From positions 27,248 through 91,247 of the forward strand of contig JBBSVM010000009.1 of the NCBI GenBank assembly GCA_038046785.1: DNA of 64,000 bases, written 5' to 3'. The translations under genes were made by a program, and so were the position numbers. Under the pieces are notes generated by a model. The model worked only from the letters and a program-made list of their open reading frames with translations. It had not been told where the DNA came from and ran no database searches. How positions within the stretch are numbered: position 1 is the first letter of the stretch; every line of letters starts with the position of its first letter. This document shows positions 24,794 to 33,775 of this stretch, one piece after another. Origin of the DNA: JAHFTW01 sp038046785 (GTDB lineage: Archaea; Thermoplasmatota; E2; JACPAO01; JAHFTW01).

Positions 24794-26386
24794 ATGCGTC
24801 TCCTCGCCATCGCGTTCGCCGCCGCCTTCGTCCTGGCCGGCTGCGCCTCCACCACGCCCGCCCCATCCAGTTCCGACGCCCTCGACCTCGCCATTGACGG
24901 CCGCGGCGCGAACGATGGACCGGACTGGGTCGAGCGCATCCTGGGCGATCATGACGGCGACTTTGAGGCGCACCGCGACTGGACGAAGCACACCGGCCTC
25001 TCGACGCCCAACTTCATCGAGTTGGCGCACGACCCGCTCGCCATCGCCGCTTTCGAGGGCGCCTCCGCCGGCGGCTACTTCTGCGGCGGCCAGGCCTCCA
25101 CCGACGACGGCCGCGCCATCACCGTCATCTCCTCCTTCGACACCTCCGTCGCTTTCGTCGTTGTGGACACCACCGACCCGCTCCACCCGATTCACCTGGG
25201 CGACTACATCCTCGACAACGCGCAGACCTACGACGTGGACATCACGCCGGATGGCAAACATGTCGCCATCGCCGCCAACGTCGGCCCGATGCAGCCCGCG
25301 CCCGGCGCGTCGGCCCTCGAGGCGAACGCCGACCTTCCCCTCCCCACCTTGGTGACGATTCAGCCCAAGTTCCGCGACGCCTGCACCGGCGAGGTGCGCC
25401 TGGCCGGCCCCGACCAGACCTACGCCGCCGGTCCCAGCACCATCCTGGTGTCGCTGGCCGACCCGACCCTGCCGACGTTCGAGGATCTGGTGCCCAACCC
25501 CATCATCGGCCCGCACAGCGTCAGCACCGCCATCGTGGACGGCACCACCTACGTCGCCGCGTCCATCACCAACCTCGCCCATCCGGCGAGCTACTACATC
25601 TTCTACGAGCTGGCCGACCTGCCGAGCGGGACGAAGCTCCAGCCCATCGGCTTCGTGGACTCCGCCATCTTTGGCGCCACCGCCGTCACGAACGGCCACG
25701 TCGATGCGGAAATCAGCAAACACCCGGTGACCGGCCAGCTCATCGCCTACCTCAGCGACTGGGACGGCGGCCTCGTCATCGTGGACCTCACCATCCCGCA
25801 GCTGCCGCAGCTCCTCTCCGCGTGGAGCGACCCCGGCCTCGATGGCGGCCAGGTGCACAGCACGCGCAGCGTCGACGGACTGCACAACGGCCGCCACTAT
25901 CTCATCGTCGGACAGGAGTTCATCGCCCACCCCAGCAACCGCCCCTCCGGGTGGGTGTACATCCTCGACGACACCGACCCGCGCAACGTCTTCGAGGTTG
26001 GGCGCTGGACGCTGCCCATCGATGTCGAGGCCGACTGGATGGGCATCGAACTCTACTCGACGCACTACTTCCGCCTGCTCGGCGACACCCTCTTCGTCGC
26101 CATGTACCACGGCGGCATCTGGGCCGTCAAACTCGACTTCGAGACCCCCGAGAACATGAAGCTCCCGCCGTCGGTGGGCGCCTTCGTCCCCGACCGCAAC
26201 GCTCCGACCGGCCGCGCCGCGACTGGCACCTACGACTTCGCCCCCTTCGTCCTCGACATCTTCCCCTACCCCGACGGCACCCTCGTCATCTACGACGGCC
26301 TCTCGGGCGTCTACGTCGTGAAATACGACCCATCACGCGACATGGCGCCGCCCGCACCGTGGCCGGCGGAAGGCCGCCAACTCTGA
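24794..26386 (+). CDS. LVIVD-repeat propeller lipoprotein
   Basis: 530 residues. The signal peptide ends in lipobox VLAGCAS. The body has repeated blade motifs such as VDTTDPLHPIHLGDYIL, IVDLTIPQLPQLLSAWS and LDDTDPRNVFEVGRW, the form of LVIVD/choice-of-anchor propeller repeats found in archaeal surface proteins. It is paralogous to the product at 37927-39249. It is probably an outer-face binding or scaffold protein; no enzymatic residues are evident. The end lies 14 bp from the convergent DprA-like gene. Confidence 0.8.
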   Translation: MRLLAIAFAAAFVLAGCASTTPAPSSSDALDLAIDGRGANDGPDWVERILGDHDGDFEAHRDWTKHTGLSTPNFIELAHDPLAIAAFEGASAGGYFCGGQASTDDGRAITVISSFDTSVAFVVVDTTDPLHPIHLGDYILDNAQTYDVDITPDGKHVAIAANVGPMQPAPGASALEANADLPLPTLVTIQPKFRDACTGEVRLAGPDQTYAAGPSTILVSLADPTLPTFEDLVPNPIIGPHSVSTAIVDGTTYVAASITNLAHPASYYIFYELADLPSGTKLQPIGFVDSAIFGATAVTNGHVDAEISKHPVTGQLIAYLSDWDGGLVIVDLTIPQLPQLLSAWSDPGLDGGQVHSTRSVDGLHNGRHYLIVGQEFIAHPSNRPSGWVYILDDTDPRNVFEVGRWTLPIDVEADWMGIELYSTHYFRLLGDTLFVAMYHGGIWAVKLDFETPENMKLPPSVGAFVPDRNAPTGRAATGTYDFAPFVLDIFPYPDGTLVIYDGLSGVYVVKYDPSRDMAPPAPWPAEGRQL

Positions 26387-26400
26387 GAATAGAGTATTTG

Positions 26401-27285
26401 CTAGTCCAATTGTGGCACGGCCCACAGTTCATTTGCCGTTGGCACTAACCTCGCTTTCGGACTAAGGTGGTACGAGAGTCCCGTTGCCATTTCAGTAGCA
26501 AACCCTTGTTCCGCTCCACCCTGGTACACGATAGATGGGCGTCCCTGTCGGCGCGCCCACTGAAGCTGATTGATTGTTCCCCCCGTTGCCTTCGTTGCCG
26601 GGACAATAACTAGCCGTGCAATTCCACTAATGATGCGATTTCGTCTTAGAAACGAAGATTTGTTTACCGAAACGGCGGCAGTAGTCTCTCCGACAAGGAT
26701 GCCTGTCTTGGAAACTTGCCGAAACTCTGCTTCACATTCGAGAGGTGTCCAATACAAGGGACTTCCCGGTAATATTCCAATCACGCACCCTCCCGCGAAA
26801 CTGGCAGAGCGTGCTGCGATCTGATCGGTTCCTCTGGCCATTCCAGTAATGACCGGCACGGCCATTGCAGAAAGCCACGATGCCACAGTGCTGGCTGCTT
26901 CTTGCCCCGCCACGGAAGGTTCCCTTGAACCCACAACTGCAACGCCCGTGGTAAGTCTCTGAACATCGCCTGCCACATGGAGAATGGGGGGCGGCACGGG
27001 AATGGAACGGAGTTGCGGTGGATAGATGCGACTTGTGATAGGTACAGAGACCACGCCTTTACTGCTCATCACGCTCAGCGACTCCTGAGTTTTCTTGTAC
27101 TGAACCTTCCAGTCGGCCCTTAGTTCTAGCCTGCCCAACCATTCCTCAAGCGGAGGGGCGAACGCGATGTCCGCAGCCCAAGTAGGGGGGGTTAGACTCT
27201 CATCTCGAGGTCCGAAACGCTCCCAGTGAGCCGCCAGCAAGTCCGCAGCCGTTGCCAGACGGGCAACCGCCTCGGAATCAGTCAC
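26401..27285 (-). CDS. DprA/Smf-like Rossmann-fold protein
   Basis: 294 residues. DprA-type core: VAVVGSREPS, VPVITGMARGTDQIA, CVIGILPG, FLRRNRIISGIARLVIVPA and TGGTINQLQWARRQGRPSI. The N-terminal 90 residues are not a standard SAM-type helical domain. In bacteria DprA loads RecA on incoming single-stranded DNA; related SLOG-type folds bind nucleotides. The base composition is about half G+C (hand counts 31/60 and 28/60 on two lines), well below its neighbours. The GTG start overlaps the end of the ComF-like gene by eight bases. A transfer origin and a DNA-uptake or defence role are inferred. Confidence 0.8.
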   Translation of the reverse strand: MTDSEAVARLATAADLLAAHWERFGPRDESLTPPTWAADIAFAPPLEEWLGRLELRADWKVQYKKTQESLSVMSSKGVVSVPITSRIYPPQLRSIPVPPPILHVAGDVQRLTTGVAVVGSREPSVAGQEAASTVASWLSAMAVPVITGMARGTDQIAARSASFAGGCVIGILPGSPLYWTPLECEAEFRQVSKTGILVGETTAAVSVNKSSFLRRNRIISGIARLVIVPATKATGGTINQLQWARRQGRPSIVYQGGAEQGFATEMATGLSYHLSPKARLVPTANELWAVPQLD

Positions 27286-27988
27286 AGTACCCCTCTAGGT
27301 TGTGCTTATCTGTATATCTTGCGAAAGTCAGCAGTCTGATATCTCCCGCACCGGCCTGACGCAGAACCATCGCAGAAGCTGCGGAAGTCACGCCTGTAGT
27401 AAGCAAGTCGTCGACCAGTAACACGTTGTGCCCAGCCAACACACCTTGAGCCTCAATACAAGCTTGATCATGGAGGTCTTCGAAACTACTCGCTGGGCGC
27501 TTTCCTGTAAGGCTCGAGCGAGGCGCCACTGCTGGGCTCCGTACAAGCATGTCAGCTAAAGGGCGCTGAAGGACTTCCGATACGCCAGCCCCAAGAGCAA
27601 ATGACCTTGGAAAGGTCCTAACCTTGCTGCTTGGGCAAGGCACGATTACATCGGGCTGCCAGGAATTCCAGGGCCAATTTTTTGTCATCTCTTTGGCTGC
27701 AGCTCTCATCATTTCTACGGTGAGGCCGTGATCGTTTTTTGATGCCCTCACTACGCCGGTACTAGGAAAATCCGGGTGCGAGTCTAGATAGACCGTCAAA
27801 GACCAAGCTGCAGCAATTCCATCGTGCCCGAACCCCACCTTGCCGGGGCAATCAATGCAATGGCCATCTATTTCGGCGAATCTTTTCTTGATTGGCTTGC
27901 TGCAGAGCCTACAGCGAAAAGCGATGACAGGAATCTTCGCTTGCCCTACCGTTACGGTTTGCCAATTGGCCGATGCTCCTACTGGCAT
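27278..27988 (-). CDS. ComF-like phosphoribosyltransferase with zinc finger
   Basis: 236 residues. The N-terminal zinc ribbon uses FRCRLCSKP and GHCIDCPG. The C-terminal half has the PRPP-binding loop VLLVDDLLTTGVT preceded by VIVPCPSS, as in ComF. Low G+C matches the downstream DprA-like gene, to which it is translationally coupled. The ATG lies only three bases after the nrdJ stop, so the pair is probably co-transcribed with nrdJ while being of different origin. ComF partners DprA in bacterial competence; this pairing is rare in archaea to my knowledge. The nucleotide substrate is unknown. Confidence 0.8.
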   Translation of the reverse strand: MPVGASANWQTVTVGQAKIPVIAFRCRLCSKPIKKRFAEIDGHCIDCPGKVGFGHDGIAAAWSLTVYLDSHPDFPSTGVVRASKNDHGLTVEMMRAAAKEMTKNWPWNSWQPDVIVPCPSSKVRTFPRSFALGAGVSEVLQRPLADMLVRSPAVAPRSSLTGKRPASSFEDLHDQACIEAQGVLAGHNVLLVDDLLTTGVTSAASAMVLRQAGAGDIRLLTFARYTDKHNLEGYCD

Positions 27989-27991
27989 CGT

Positions 27992-30900
27992 TCAGCTACA
28001 GCCCATGCTGTTCCCGCAGTTGAGGCACTTGTAGCAAGCGCCGTTGCGCACCGTGGTGTGGCCGCACTGGTCGCAGTCCGGGGCGTCGCCGCCGAGGCCC
28101 GCGAGCATCGCGTTGGGGTCGTTGCCCGCCGACTTGCCAAGCTTGGCATCGAGCGACACCGTGGGGGCTGCCGCCGTGGTGGCGGGAACGAAGTCCTTGA
28201 GCGTCGTCTCGTTCTTCGGCCGGTTGCGCGCGATGGCGAGCGTCTCGAGGTACTCGCGGCGCGTCAGGACGTAGTCGGGCGCCGTCGGGTCCGGCTTCAC
28301 CGACAGGAAGTCGGTCTCGCCGAAGTACTCGTAGCGCAGCAGCTTGCCAAGCAGGTCCTGGATGCCCAGGACGTTCTTGATGTACTTGTGGTCGGTGGCG
28401 CCGGAGAGCGGCCCGTTCTCGTTGATGAGCTTCTGCGTCAGCTCGTCGAGGTTCATGCCGAGCTGCAGCAGGCGGCTGTAGTTCTTGCCGATCTCCTTGA
28501 GGAAGTTGTCCACCATGGTGCCCGACTTGCGGGCTCCCACGAAGATTTCGCACGGGCGGCCGTCGGTGTACTCCCACACCTGGATGTCCACCTTCTCGGC
28601 GCCGCGCGCGGTGAAAATGTTCACGGTGCGCTTGAAGCCCTGGTCGTTGTCCTGCGGCGGCTTCTCGAGTTCGCCATGTTTCATGCCCGGCGCGACGGCG
28701 GGGGCGTCACTCTTTGCTTCCGCCTGCTTCTTGCTTGCCGCCGTGCTGAGCGGCTGGCTGAGCTTGCAGCCGTCGCGGTAGAGAGCGACCGCCTTGAGCT
28801 GGAGAACCCAGCCCATCTCGTAGGCGTCGCGCACGTCGGAGACTGTGACCTCGTTGGGCATGTTGATGGTCTTCGAGATGGCGCCCGACAGGAAGGGCTG
28901 CGCCGCCGCCATCATGCGGATGTGGCCGGTGTGGTGGATGAAGCGCGAACCGTCGCCGCACTTGTTGGCGCAGTCAAAGATGGCGAGATGCTCCGGCTTG
29001 ACGAGGCTGCCCTCGACTGTCTGGTGCCCCTCGACGTAGGCCGCGGTGGCGGCGATGGCCTGGCTGGTGAAGCCTTTGGCCTGCATCGTCTTGGGGTTGA
29101 TTTTCGGCGTGTACTCGTTGAAGGATTTCGAGGCGGCGACGGCGTCGTACGCCTCCTGGAACTCCTCCTCCGTGAACCCCTTCGCGATGAAGGTCGCCTT
29201 GGGGACGGGGGCGCCTTCGAGGGTGCCGTGGCCGATGGCGAACTTCTCGACCGCCTTGATCTCCGCTTCCGTGTAGCCGAGGAAGCGCAGAGCGGGCGGG
29301 ATGCTCTGGTTGATGATCTTGAAGTAGCCGCCGCCGGCGAGCTTCTTGAACTTCACCATCGTGAAGTCGGGCTCGACGCCGGTGGTGTCGCAATCCATCA
29401 GCAAGCCGATGGTTCCGGTCGGGGCGAGGACGGTGGCCTGGGCGTTGCGCCAGCCGTGCGTCTTGCCGAGTGCCAGGGCGGCCTCCCAATCCTCCACGGC
29501 GGCGTCCCAGAGCGGAGCGTAGATGGTGAGCCGCTTGTCCTTGCTCGCCGCGAGGTCGCTCGCCGCGAAGCTGCGGATGTTGTGGCGGCGCAGGTCGACG
29601 CCCTCCATCTGCTTGAGGGGCGAACCGGTGGTGCGCAGAAGCTTGGCGGCGTCGAGGTGCATGGCGATGACTTCGGCCATGTAGTCCTGGTTCGACTTGC
29701 CCGAGGCGTCCTTGATGTGGATGCCCTTAAAGGGGCCCTGGATGGCGGCCATCTCGGCGCTGACGCGGTAGGCGTGGCCGGTGAGGATGGCGGTGAGGGC
29801 GCCAGCGATGGCGCGCCCCTCCGGCGAGTCGTACGGGTGGCCCGTCACCATCAGCAGCGTGCCGAGGTTGGCGTAGCCGAGGCCGAGCGGGCGGTAATCC
29901 TCGCTGTTCTGCGCGATGTCCTTCGTCGGGTAGCTCGAGTAGCCGACCAGGATTTCCTGCGCCACGAAGAAGACGCGGATGGCGTGACGGTAGCTGTCGA
30001 GATCGAAGGTGCCATCCGGCTTGAGGAACTTCATCAAGTTCAGGCTCGCCAGGTTGCAGGCGGTGTCGTCAAGGAACATGTACTCCGAACAGGGGTTGGA
30101 GCCGTAGATGCGCTCCGTCGCCTTGCAGGTGTGCCAGGTGTTGATGGTGGTGTCGTACTGGGTGCCGGGGTCGGCGCAGGCCCACGCCGCGAAGGCGACC
30201 TGGTCCCAGAGCGCTTTGGCGTTGTAGGTCTTGACGACCTCGCCGGGCACCATGCGGCTGGTGGTGTTCCACGGGCCGTTCGCCTGCACGGCCGCCATGA
30301 ACTCGTCCGTGATGCGCACGGAGTTGTTTGAGTTCTGGCCAGCGACGGTGGCGTACGCCTCGCCGTTGAAGTCGGAGTCGTAGCCCTGCGCGATGAGGGC
30401 GGCGACCTTCTTCTCTTCGCGGACTTTCCAGTTGATGAAATCCTCGATCTCCGGGTGGTCCATGTCGAGGCTTACCATCTTGGCGGCGCGGCGCGTCGTG
30501 CCGCCCGATTTGGTGGCGCCAGCGCCGGCGTCGAGGACCTTGAGGAACGACATGAGGCCGGACGAGGTCCCGCCGCCGGAGAGTTTCTCGTACTTGCTGC
30601 GCAGGCGGCTGAAGTTGCTGCCCGTGCCGGAGCCGTACTTGAAGAGGCGCGCCTCGGCTGCGAGCAGCTCGAAGATGCCTTTGCGCTCGACGAGGTTGTC
30701 CTCGACGCGCTGAATGAAGCAGGCGCTGCACTGCGGCCGGGCGTAGTTGTGCTTGATCGCCTCGACGATGCCGTCCGCGTTGGCGGCGAAGTTGCCGCCC
30801 GAGCCCTGGATGCCGTAGACGTGGTGGTGGCCGGCGTTGAACCAGACCGGGCTGTTGAAGGCGCCTTTCTGGGTGATGAGGTAGTGCTTCAGCTCCGCCT

Positions 30901-31282
30901 CGAACGCCTCGGCGTCGGCGGGGGTGGCGAAGTAGCCCTTCTGTTCGCCCCACCAGCGGGTGCTGCTGGCGATGCGGTGGACAACCTGAGCGGCGCTGGT
31001 CTCGGAGCCAAGGACGCCGTCCTTGCCGGGAACGCCCGCCTTGCGGAAGTATTTCGAGACGATGATGTCGGTGGCGAGCTGGCTCCACTCGCGCGGCACC
31101 TCGCACTTCTCGACGGCGAAGACGACGGTGCCGTCGGGCTCCTTGATGACCGACTTGCGCGTGGTCCAATCGACCGAGGCGAAGGCGTCCACACCGGGCT
31201 TGGTGTTGCGCCGTTCAATGGTGAGGCCGCGGCCGGCGGCGCTGGCTTGGGAACCCTTGACGATGAGGACCTTCTCGTTCAT
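27992..31282 (-). CDS. nrdJ: Adenosylcobalamin-dependent ribonucleotide reductase (class II)
   Basis: 1096 residues. Class II enzymes reduce ribonucleotides using a radical made from adenosylcobalamin, so no oxygen is needed. Seen: FNSPVWFNAG, RPQCSACFIQ with an early active-site cysteine, GSGTGSNFSRLR, SNPCSEYMFLDDTACNLASL near residue 395 with the radical-site cysteine region, and PTGTIGLLMDCDTTG near residue 625. The C-terminal zinc-ribbon CDQCGHTT...CYKCLNCGNSMGC provides the redox cysteines. Unlike most genes here, the ATG is preceded by a good Shine-Dalgarno (AAGGAGA) seven bases upstream and by a long structured leader. Confidence 0.95.
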   Translation of the reverse strand: MNEKVLIVKGSQASAAGRGLTIERRNTKPGVDAFASVDWTTRKSVIKEPDGTVVFAVEKCEVPREWSQLATDIIVSKYFRKAGVPGKDGVLGSETSAAQVVHRIASSTRWWGEQKGYFATPADAEAFEAELKHYLITQKGAFNSPVWFNAGHHHVYGIQGSGGNFAANADGIVEAIKHNYARPQCSACFIQRVEDNLVERKGIFELLAAEARLFKYGSGTGSNFSRLRSKYEKLSGGGTSSGLMSFLKVLDAGAGATKSGGTTRRAAKMVSLDMDHPEIEDFINWKVREEKKVAALIAQGYDSDFNGEAYATVAGQNSNNSVRITDEFMAAVQANGPWNTTSRMVPGEVVKTYNAKALWDQVAFAAWACADPGTQYDTTINTWHTCKATERIYGSNPCSEYMFLDDTACNLASLNLMKFLKPDGTFDLDSYRHAIRVFFVAQEILVGYSSYPTKDIAQNSEDYRPLGLGYANLGTLLMVTGHPYDSPEGRAIAGALTAILTGHAYRVSAEMAAIQGPFKGIHIKDASGKSNQDYMAEVIAMHLDAAKLLRTTGSPLKQMEGVDLRRHNIRSFAASDLAASKDKRLTIYAPLWDAAVEDWEAALALGKTHGWRNAQATVLAPTGTIGLLMDCDTTGVEPDFTMVKFKKLAGGGYFKIINQSIPPALRFLGYTEAEIKAVEKFAIGHGTLEGAPVPKATFIAKGFTEEEFQEAYDAVAASKSFNEYTPKINPKTMQAKGFTSQAIAATAAYVEGHQTVEGSLVKPEHLAIFDCANKCGDGSRFIHHTGHIRMMAAAQPFLSGAISKTINMPNEVTVSDVRDAYEMGWVLQLKAVALYRDGCKLSQPLSTAASKKQAEAKSDAPAVAPGMKHGELEKPPQDNDQGFKRTVNIFTARGAEKVDIQVWEYTDGRPCEIFVGARKSGTMVDNFLKEIGKNYSRLLQLGMNLDELTQKLINENGPLSGATDHKYIKNVLGIQDLLGKLLRYEYFGETDFLSVKPDPTAPDYVLTRREYLETLAIARNRPKNETTLKDFVPATTAAAPTVSLDAKLGKSAGNDPNAMLAGLGGDAPDCDQCGHTTVRNGACYKCLNCGNSMGCS

Positions 31283-31540
31283 GCCGTGTCTCCTTGGTGC
31301 ATCCCGTTTCTGATGTGTGTGAACTGAACCCGCACCCGATGTCCGGGCGGGGTGGCTGGTGGTCGGGGGCGCCGGCCAGAGCGCCCGTCATCCCGGTGCA
31401 TCCCGACCTCGAAGGAGCGCTTCGAGGCGAAGGTCGCAGGAGGTCCCATGATCCCCTGCAGCCCCCATCCCATCCTGGTGCTGCCAGGACCCTCGGCCGC
31501 ATCCCGGCCGGGACCGCACCAGACTCCCGGGGGTTTATGC
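31283..31540 (-). promoter_or_regulatory. Long structured 5' leader of nrdJ with CATCCC repeats
   Basis: If the minus-strand TATA-like element complementary to GGTTTATGC (31531-31539) is used, the leader is about 230 nt. It contains hairpins CTCGAAG/CTTCGAG (31408-31426) and CTGGTGC/GCACCAG (31475-31522), plus smaller ones. The plus-strand hexamer CATCCC (GGGATG in the RNA) occurs five times: 31300, 31389, 31399, 31466 and 31500; two are part of GGGATGCACC. Consensus B12-box bases could not be matched. A cobalamin- or dNTP-responsive RNA element is inference. Confidence 0.5.
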
Positions 31541-31914
31541 CCGGTTTGATTACAATGGGGCGAACCGGTCGAGTGACCTTGCCTATTTCCCCATTTACGT
31601 GAAACGATGTTTGATAACATTCCCTTTGGGAAACTCCAACGGAAGTGTTGGGGGGTGAAATGATGGGCAGAACTGTTCATTCTTGCTCATCTGCTGGTTG
31701 CCAGGCTCGCCATCTCTTTTTCCCTCTGGGCCGAAACCACGCCCAGCCGCCACTCTGCGACCCGAAGCGGGGAGGTCGGGTGGGAGACCCACGGGACACG
31801 GTGCACCGTCGGGATCGCTTTGCGCGACGCGGCGAAATCTCCGGCGAGGTGACCCGCCCGGGCGAAACCTGGCCCCGGGAGAAACCTGAAGCGCCACGCG
31901 GCGTCCCCCGCGGC
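31541..31914. other. Intergenic region between nrdJ leader and amidohydrolase
   Basis: Contains an AT-richer stretch (about 31545-31720) likely holding the nrdJ promoter and upstream sequences, and then G+C-rich sequence. An open frame upstream of the amidohydrolase GTG (31915) runs to 31645 but encodes an unlikely Arg/Pro/Gly-rich peptide. I see no gene in it. Confidence 0.4.
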
Positions 31915-33675
31915 GTGGCCGGACGCGCCCTCCTCAACGCTCGCATCCACCCCATGGCACCCGGAGCCGACCCTTGGAACGGCACGCCTTGGCTGGAGCA
32001 AGCCGAGGCCATCTGCTGGAAAGAGGGCGTCCTCTTGGCGGTCGGCTCCAACCGCGACGTCCTCGCCGTGGCGCGCACACACGGCATCGCGCCCGAGGAT
32101 GCGGCCGGGCTCCTGGTGCTGCCCGGTTTCGTGGACGCTCACACCCATTTCCTGCACATCGGCGTCAAGGCGGGCCGCCCCGCCCTGAACGATTGCCGCA
32201 ACAAAATGGAGGCGCTGGCGGCGACGGCGCAGTGGCTCGCCGCCCACCCCGTCGCCGCGGGGGAAATCGGCGCCGTCATCGCAGAAGGCTGGGACGAATC
32301 GGAGTGGCCTGGCCGCGAACGGCCGACGCGCGCCGACCTGGATGCCCTTGTTGCGGCGGCTGGAACCCCCGACCGCCCCCTCGTCTTGCGTCGCGTGTGC
32401 GGCCACATCGCTGTCGCCAACTCTGCTGCCCTCACCCTGGTGCGCGCGCGCTGGGACGACGACGCCCTGGTGGCGCTCGACTCGGGACTTCTCCTGGAGG
32501 CGCCGAGCCTCTACCTCAACGAGGTGCTGCCCTCCAGCCCCGCCCAACTTGACGCCGCCCTTGCGGCGGCCTGCTCCGCCTCGCACGCGCTTGGCATCAC
32601 AACGGTGGGCGATTACTCGCAGGCGCCCTACCGCGAGGCGCTGCGGCGCGCCGCAGCGTCGGGCCGCCTCACCGTACGCACCAGCTCCAGCATCTACACG
32701 CAGCAGCTCGACGCCGAACAGGCCGCCGGATTTCGCACCGGACGGCGCCACGACGGGCCGCAGCCTCGACCTCTCCACGCCGCTGGCGCGGCAGCGGCGC
32801 CGGGACGCTGGCTGCGCGACGGGGGACTCAAGGTGTTCCATGACGGCTCTCTCGGAGCGCGCACGGCAGCGCTTCGCTCCCCCTACCACGATGCTCCTCC
32901 CTCTCTCACTTCCGCTTGCGGCGCGCATGATGGGGCCGAGGAGACAGGGAAACACGATGCAGGTGGTGCCTCGGCTGCGCGGCGCTCGCGGCACGGCTGC
33001 GTTGGCCACCCTCATCCGCGCGGCACCCTCAACTGGGGCGATGGCGAGGTGGAACGGCTCTTCGCCACCGCCCACGCGGCGGGCATCCAGCTGCACGCGC
33101 ACGCCATCGGCGACGCTGCCATCGATCAGGGCTTGGAGGCGTTCGAGGCCATCGCCGCGCGCGCCGACCTGGAAGGGGCCGGTTGGGGGGCGAACCGGTT
33201 GCGGCACCGTTTCGAACATTACGAGATTCACCACGACGAGCAGTTGGCCCGCACCGCGGAGCTGGGCATCGTCGCCTCCAGCCAGCCCAATTTCGTAGGA
33301 ACCTGGTCTGCGGCGGGCGGCATGTACGAGGAGCGTTTGGGCGCAGGATACCGCCTCAACAACCGCTTCCGCACGCTGAAGCAAGCCTCCATCCGCCTCG
33401 CCTTTGGCTCCGATGGGATGCCGCCTGGCCCCCTGGTTGGGTTGGCTTCTGCCACTGAGCACCCCGACTCGCGCGAACGGCTCGACCCCTTGGAGGCGGC
33501 TTGGCATTACACTTGGGCTGCGGCATGGGGCCTGCACTGGGAGGACCTGGTGGGCTCCCTTGAAGCGGGCAAACGCGCTGATGTTGTCGTTCTGGAGGCA
33601 CGTGACCTGAAACGCCCCGCGTCCTGGCGCCTCCGCGAGACCATCGTGGATGGCATCACCCGATTCAAACGGTAA
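31915..33675 (+). CDS. YtcJ-type metal-dependent amidohydrolase
   Basis: 586 residues. Amidohydrolase signatures: LPGFVDAHTHFLHIG with the HxH metal site, GGLKVFHDGSLGARTAAL with the carbamylated-lysine region, HAHAIGDAA, RHRFEHYEI and LAFGSDGMPPGP. The family includes N-substituted formamide deformylases; the substrate here is unknown. Between SPYHDAPP and GTLNWGDGEV lies an insertion of about 40 residues rich in His, Ala, Gly and Arg that the family usually lacks, and a second odd Arg/Pro/His-rich stretch precedes PGRWLRDGG. GTG 31915 was chosen because family homology begins there and a TATA-like AGAAACC element lies about 28 nt upstream. Confidence 0.78.
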   Translation: MAGRALLNARIHPMAPGADPWNGTPWLEQAEAICWKEGVLLAVGSNRDVLAVARTHGIAPEDAAGLLVLPGFVDAHTHFLHIGVKAGRPALNDCRNKMEALAATAQWLAAHPVAAGEIGAVIAEGWDESEWPGRERPTRADLDALVAAAGTPDRPLVLRRVCGHIAVANSAALTLVRARWDDDALVALDSGLLLEAPSLYLNEVLPSSPAQLDAALAAACSASHALGITTVGDYSQAPYREALRRAAASGRLTVRTSSSIYTQQLDAEQAAGFRTGRRHDGPQPRPLHAAGAAAAPGRWLRDGGLKVFHDGSLGARTAALRSPYHDAPPSLTSACGAHDGAEETGKHDAGGASAARRSRHGCVGHPHPRGTLNWGDGEVERLFATAHAAGIQLHAHAIGDAAIDQGLEAFEAIAARADLEGAGWGANRLRHRFEHYEIHHDEQLARTAELGIVASSQPNFVGTWSAAGGMYEERLGAGYRLNNRFRTLKQASIRLAFGSDGMPPGPLVGLASATEHPDSRERLDPLEAAWHYTWAAAWGLHWEDLVGSLEAGKRADVVVLEARDLKRPASWRLRETIVDGITRFKR

Positions 33676-33762
33676 GCCAGCCAGTCCCCCGTTTGCCATG
33701 TGATGGGGTTGGACCCCCGACCCTGCCATTTCCCCTGGAACCCTTTCTCCTGTTGCGATGGT

Positions 33763-33775
33763 GTTTTTTCTTTCC
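33763..33775 (+). terminator. Oligo-T transcription terminator
   Basis: GTTTTTTCTTT about 90 nt after the amidohydrolase stop; T-runs on the coding strand end transcription in archaea. Confidence 0.4.

Noticed and set aside
24095..26110. Open frame of 671 codons antisense to the LVIVD lipoprotein and running through radB in a second frame
   Set aside because: Contradicts the frames with motifs and signal peptide.
27824..30331. Plus-strand open frame antisense to nrdJ
   Set aside because: Shadow of a clear class II reductase; no motif.
31283..31540. Known cobalamin riboswitch upstream of nrdJ
   Set aside because: I could not match the conserved B12-box bases; only a structured leader is claimed.
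31279..31680. 133-codon minus-strand frame upstream of nrdJ
   Set aside because: Runs through the hairpin-rich leader and has no protein-like features.
31687..33729. Open frame of 680 codons on the minus strand opposite the amidohydrolase
   Set aside because: Lacks any recognisable family motif and is an antisense shadow of a gene with clear catalytic motifs; long antisense frames are expected at this G+C.
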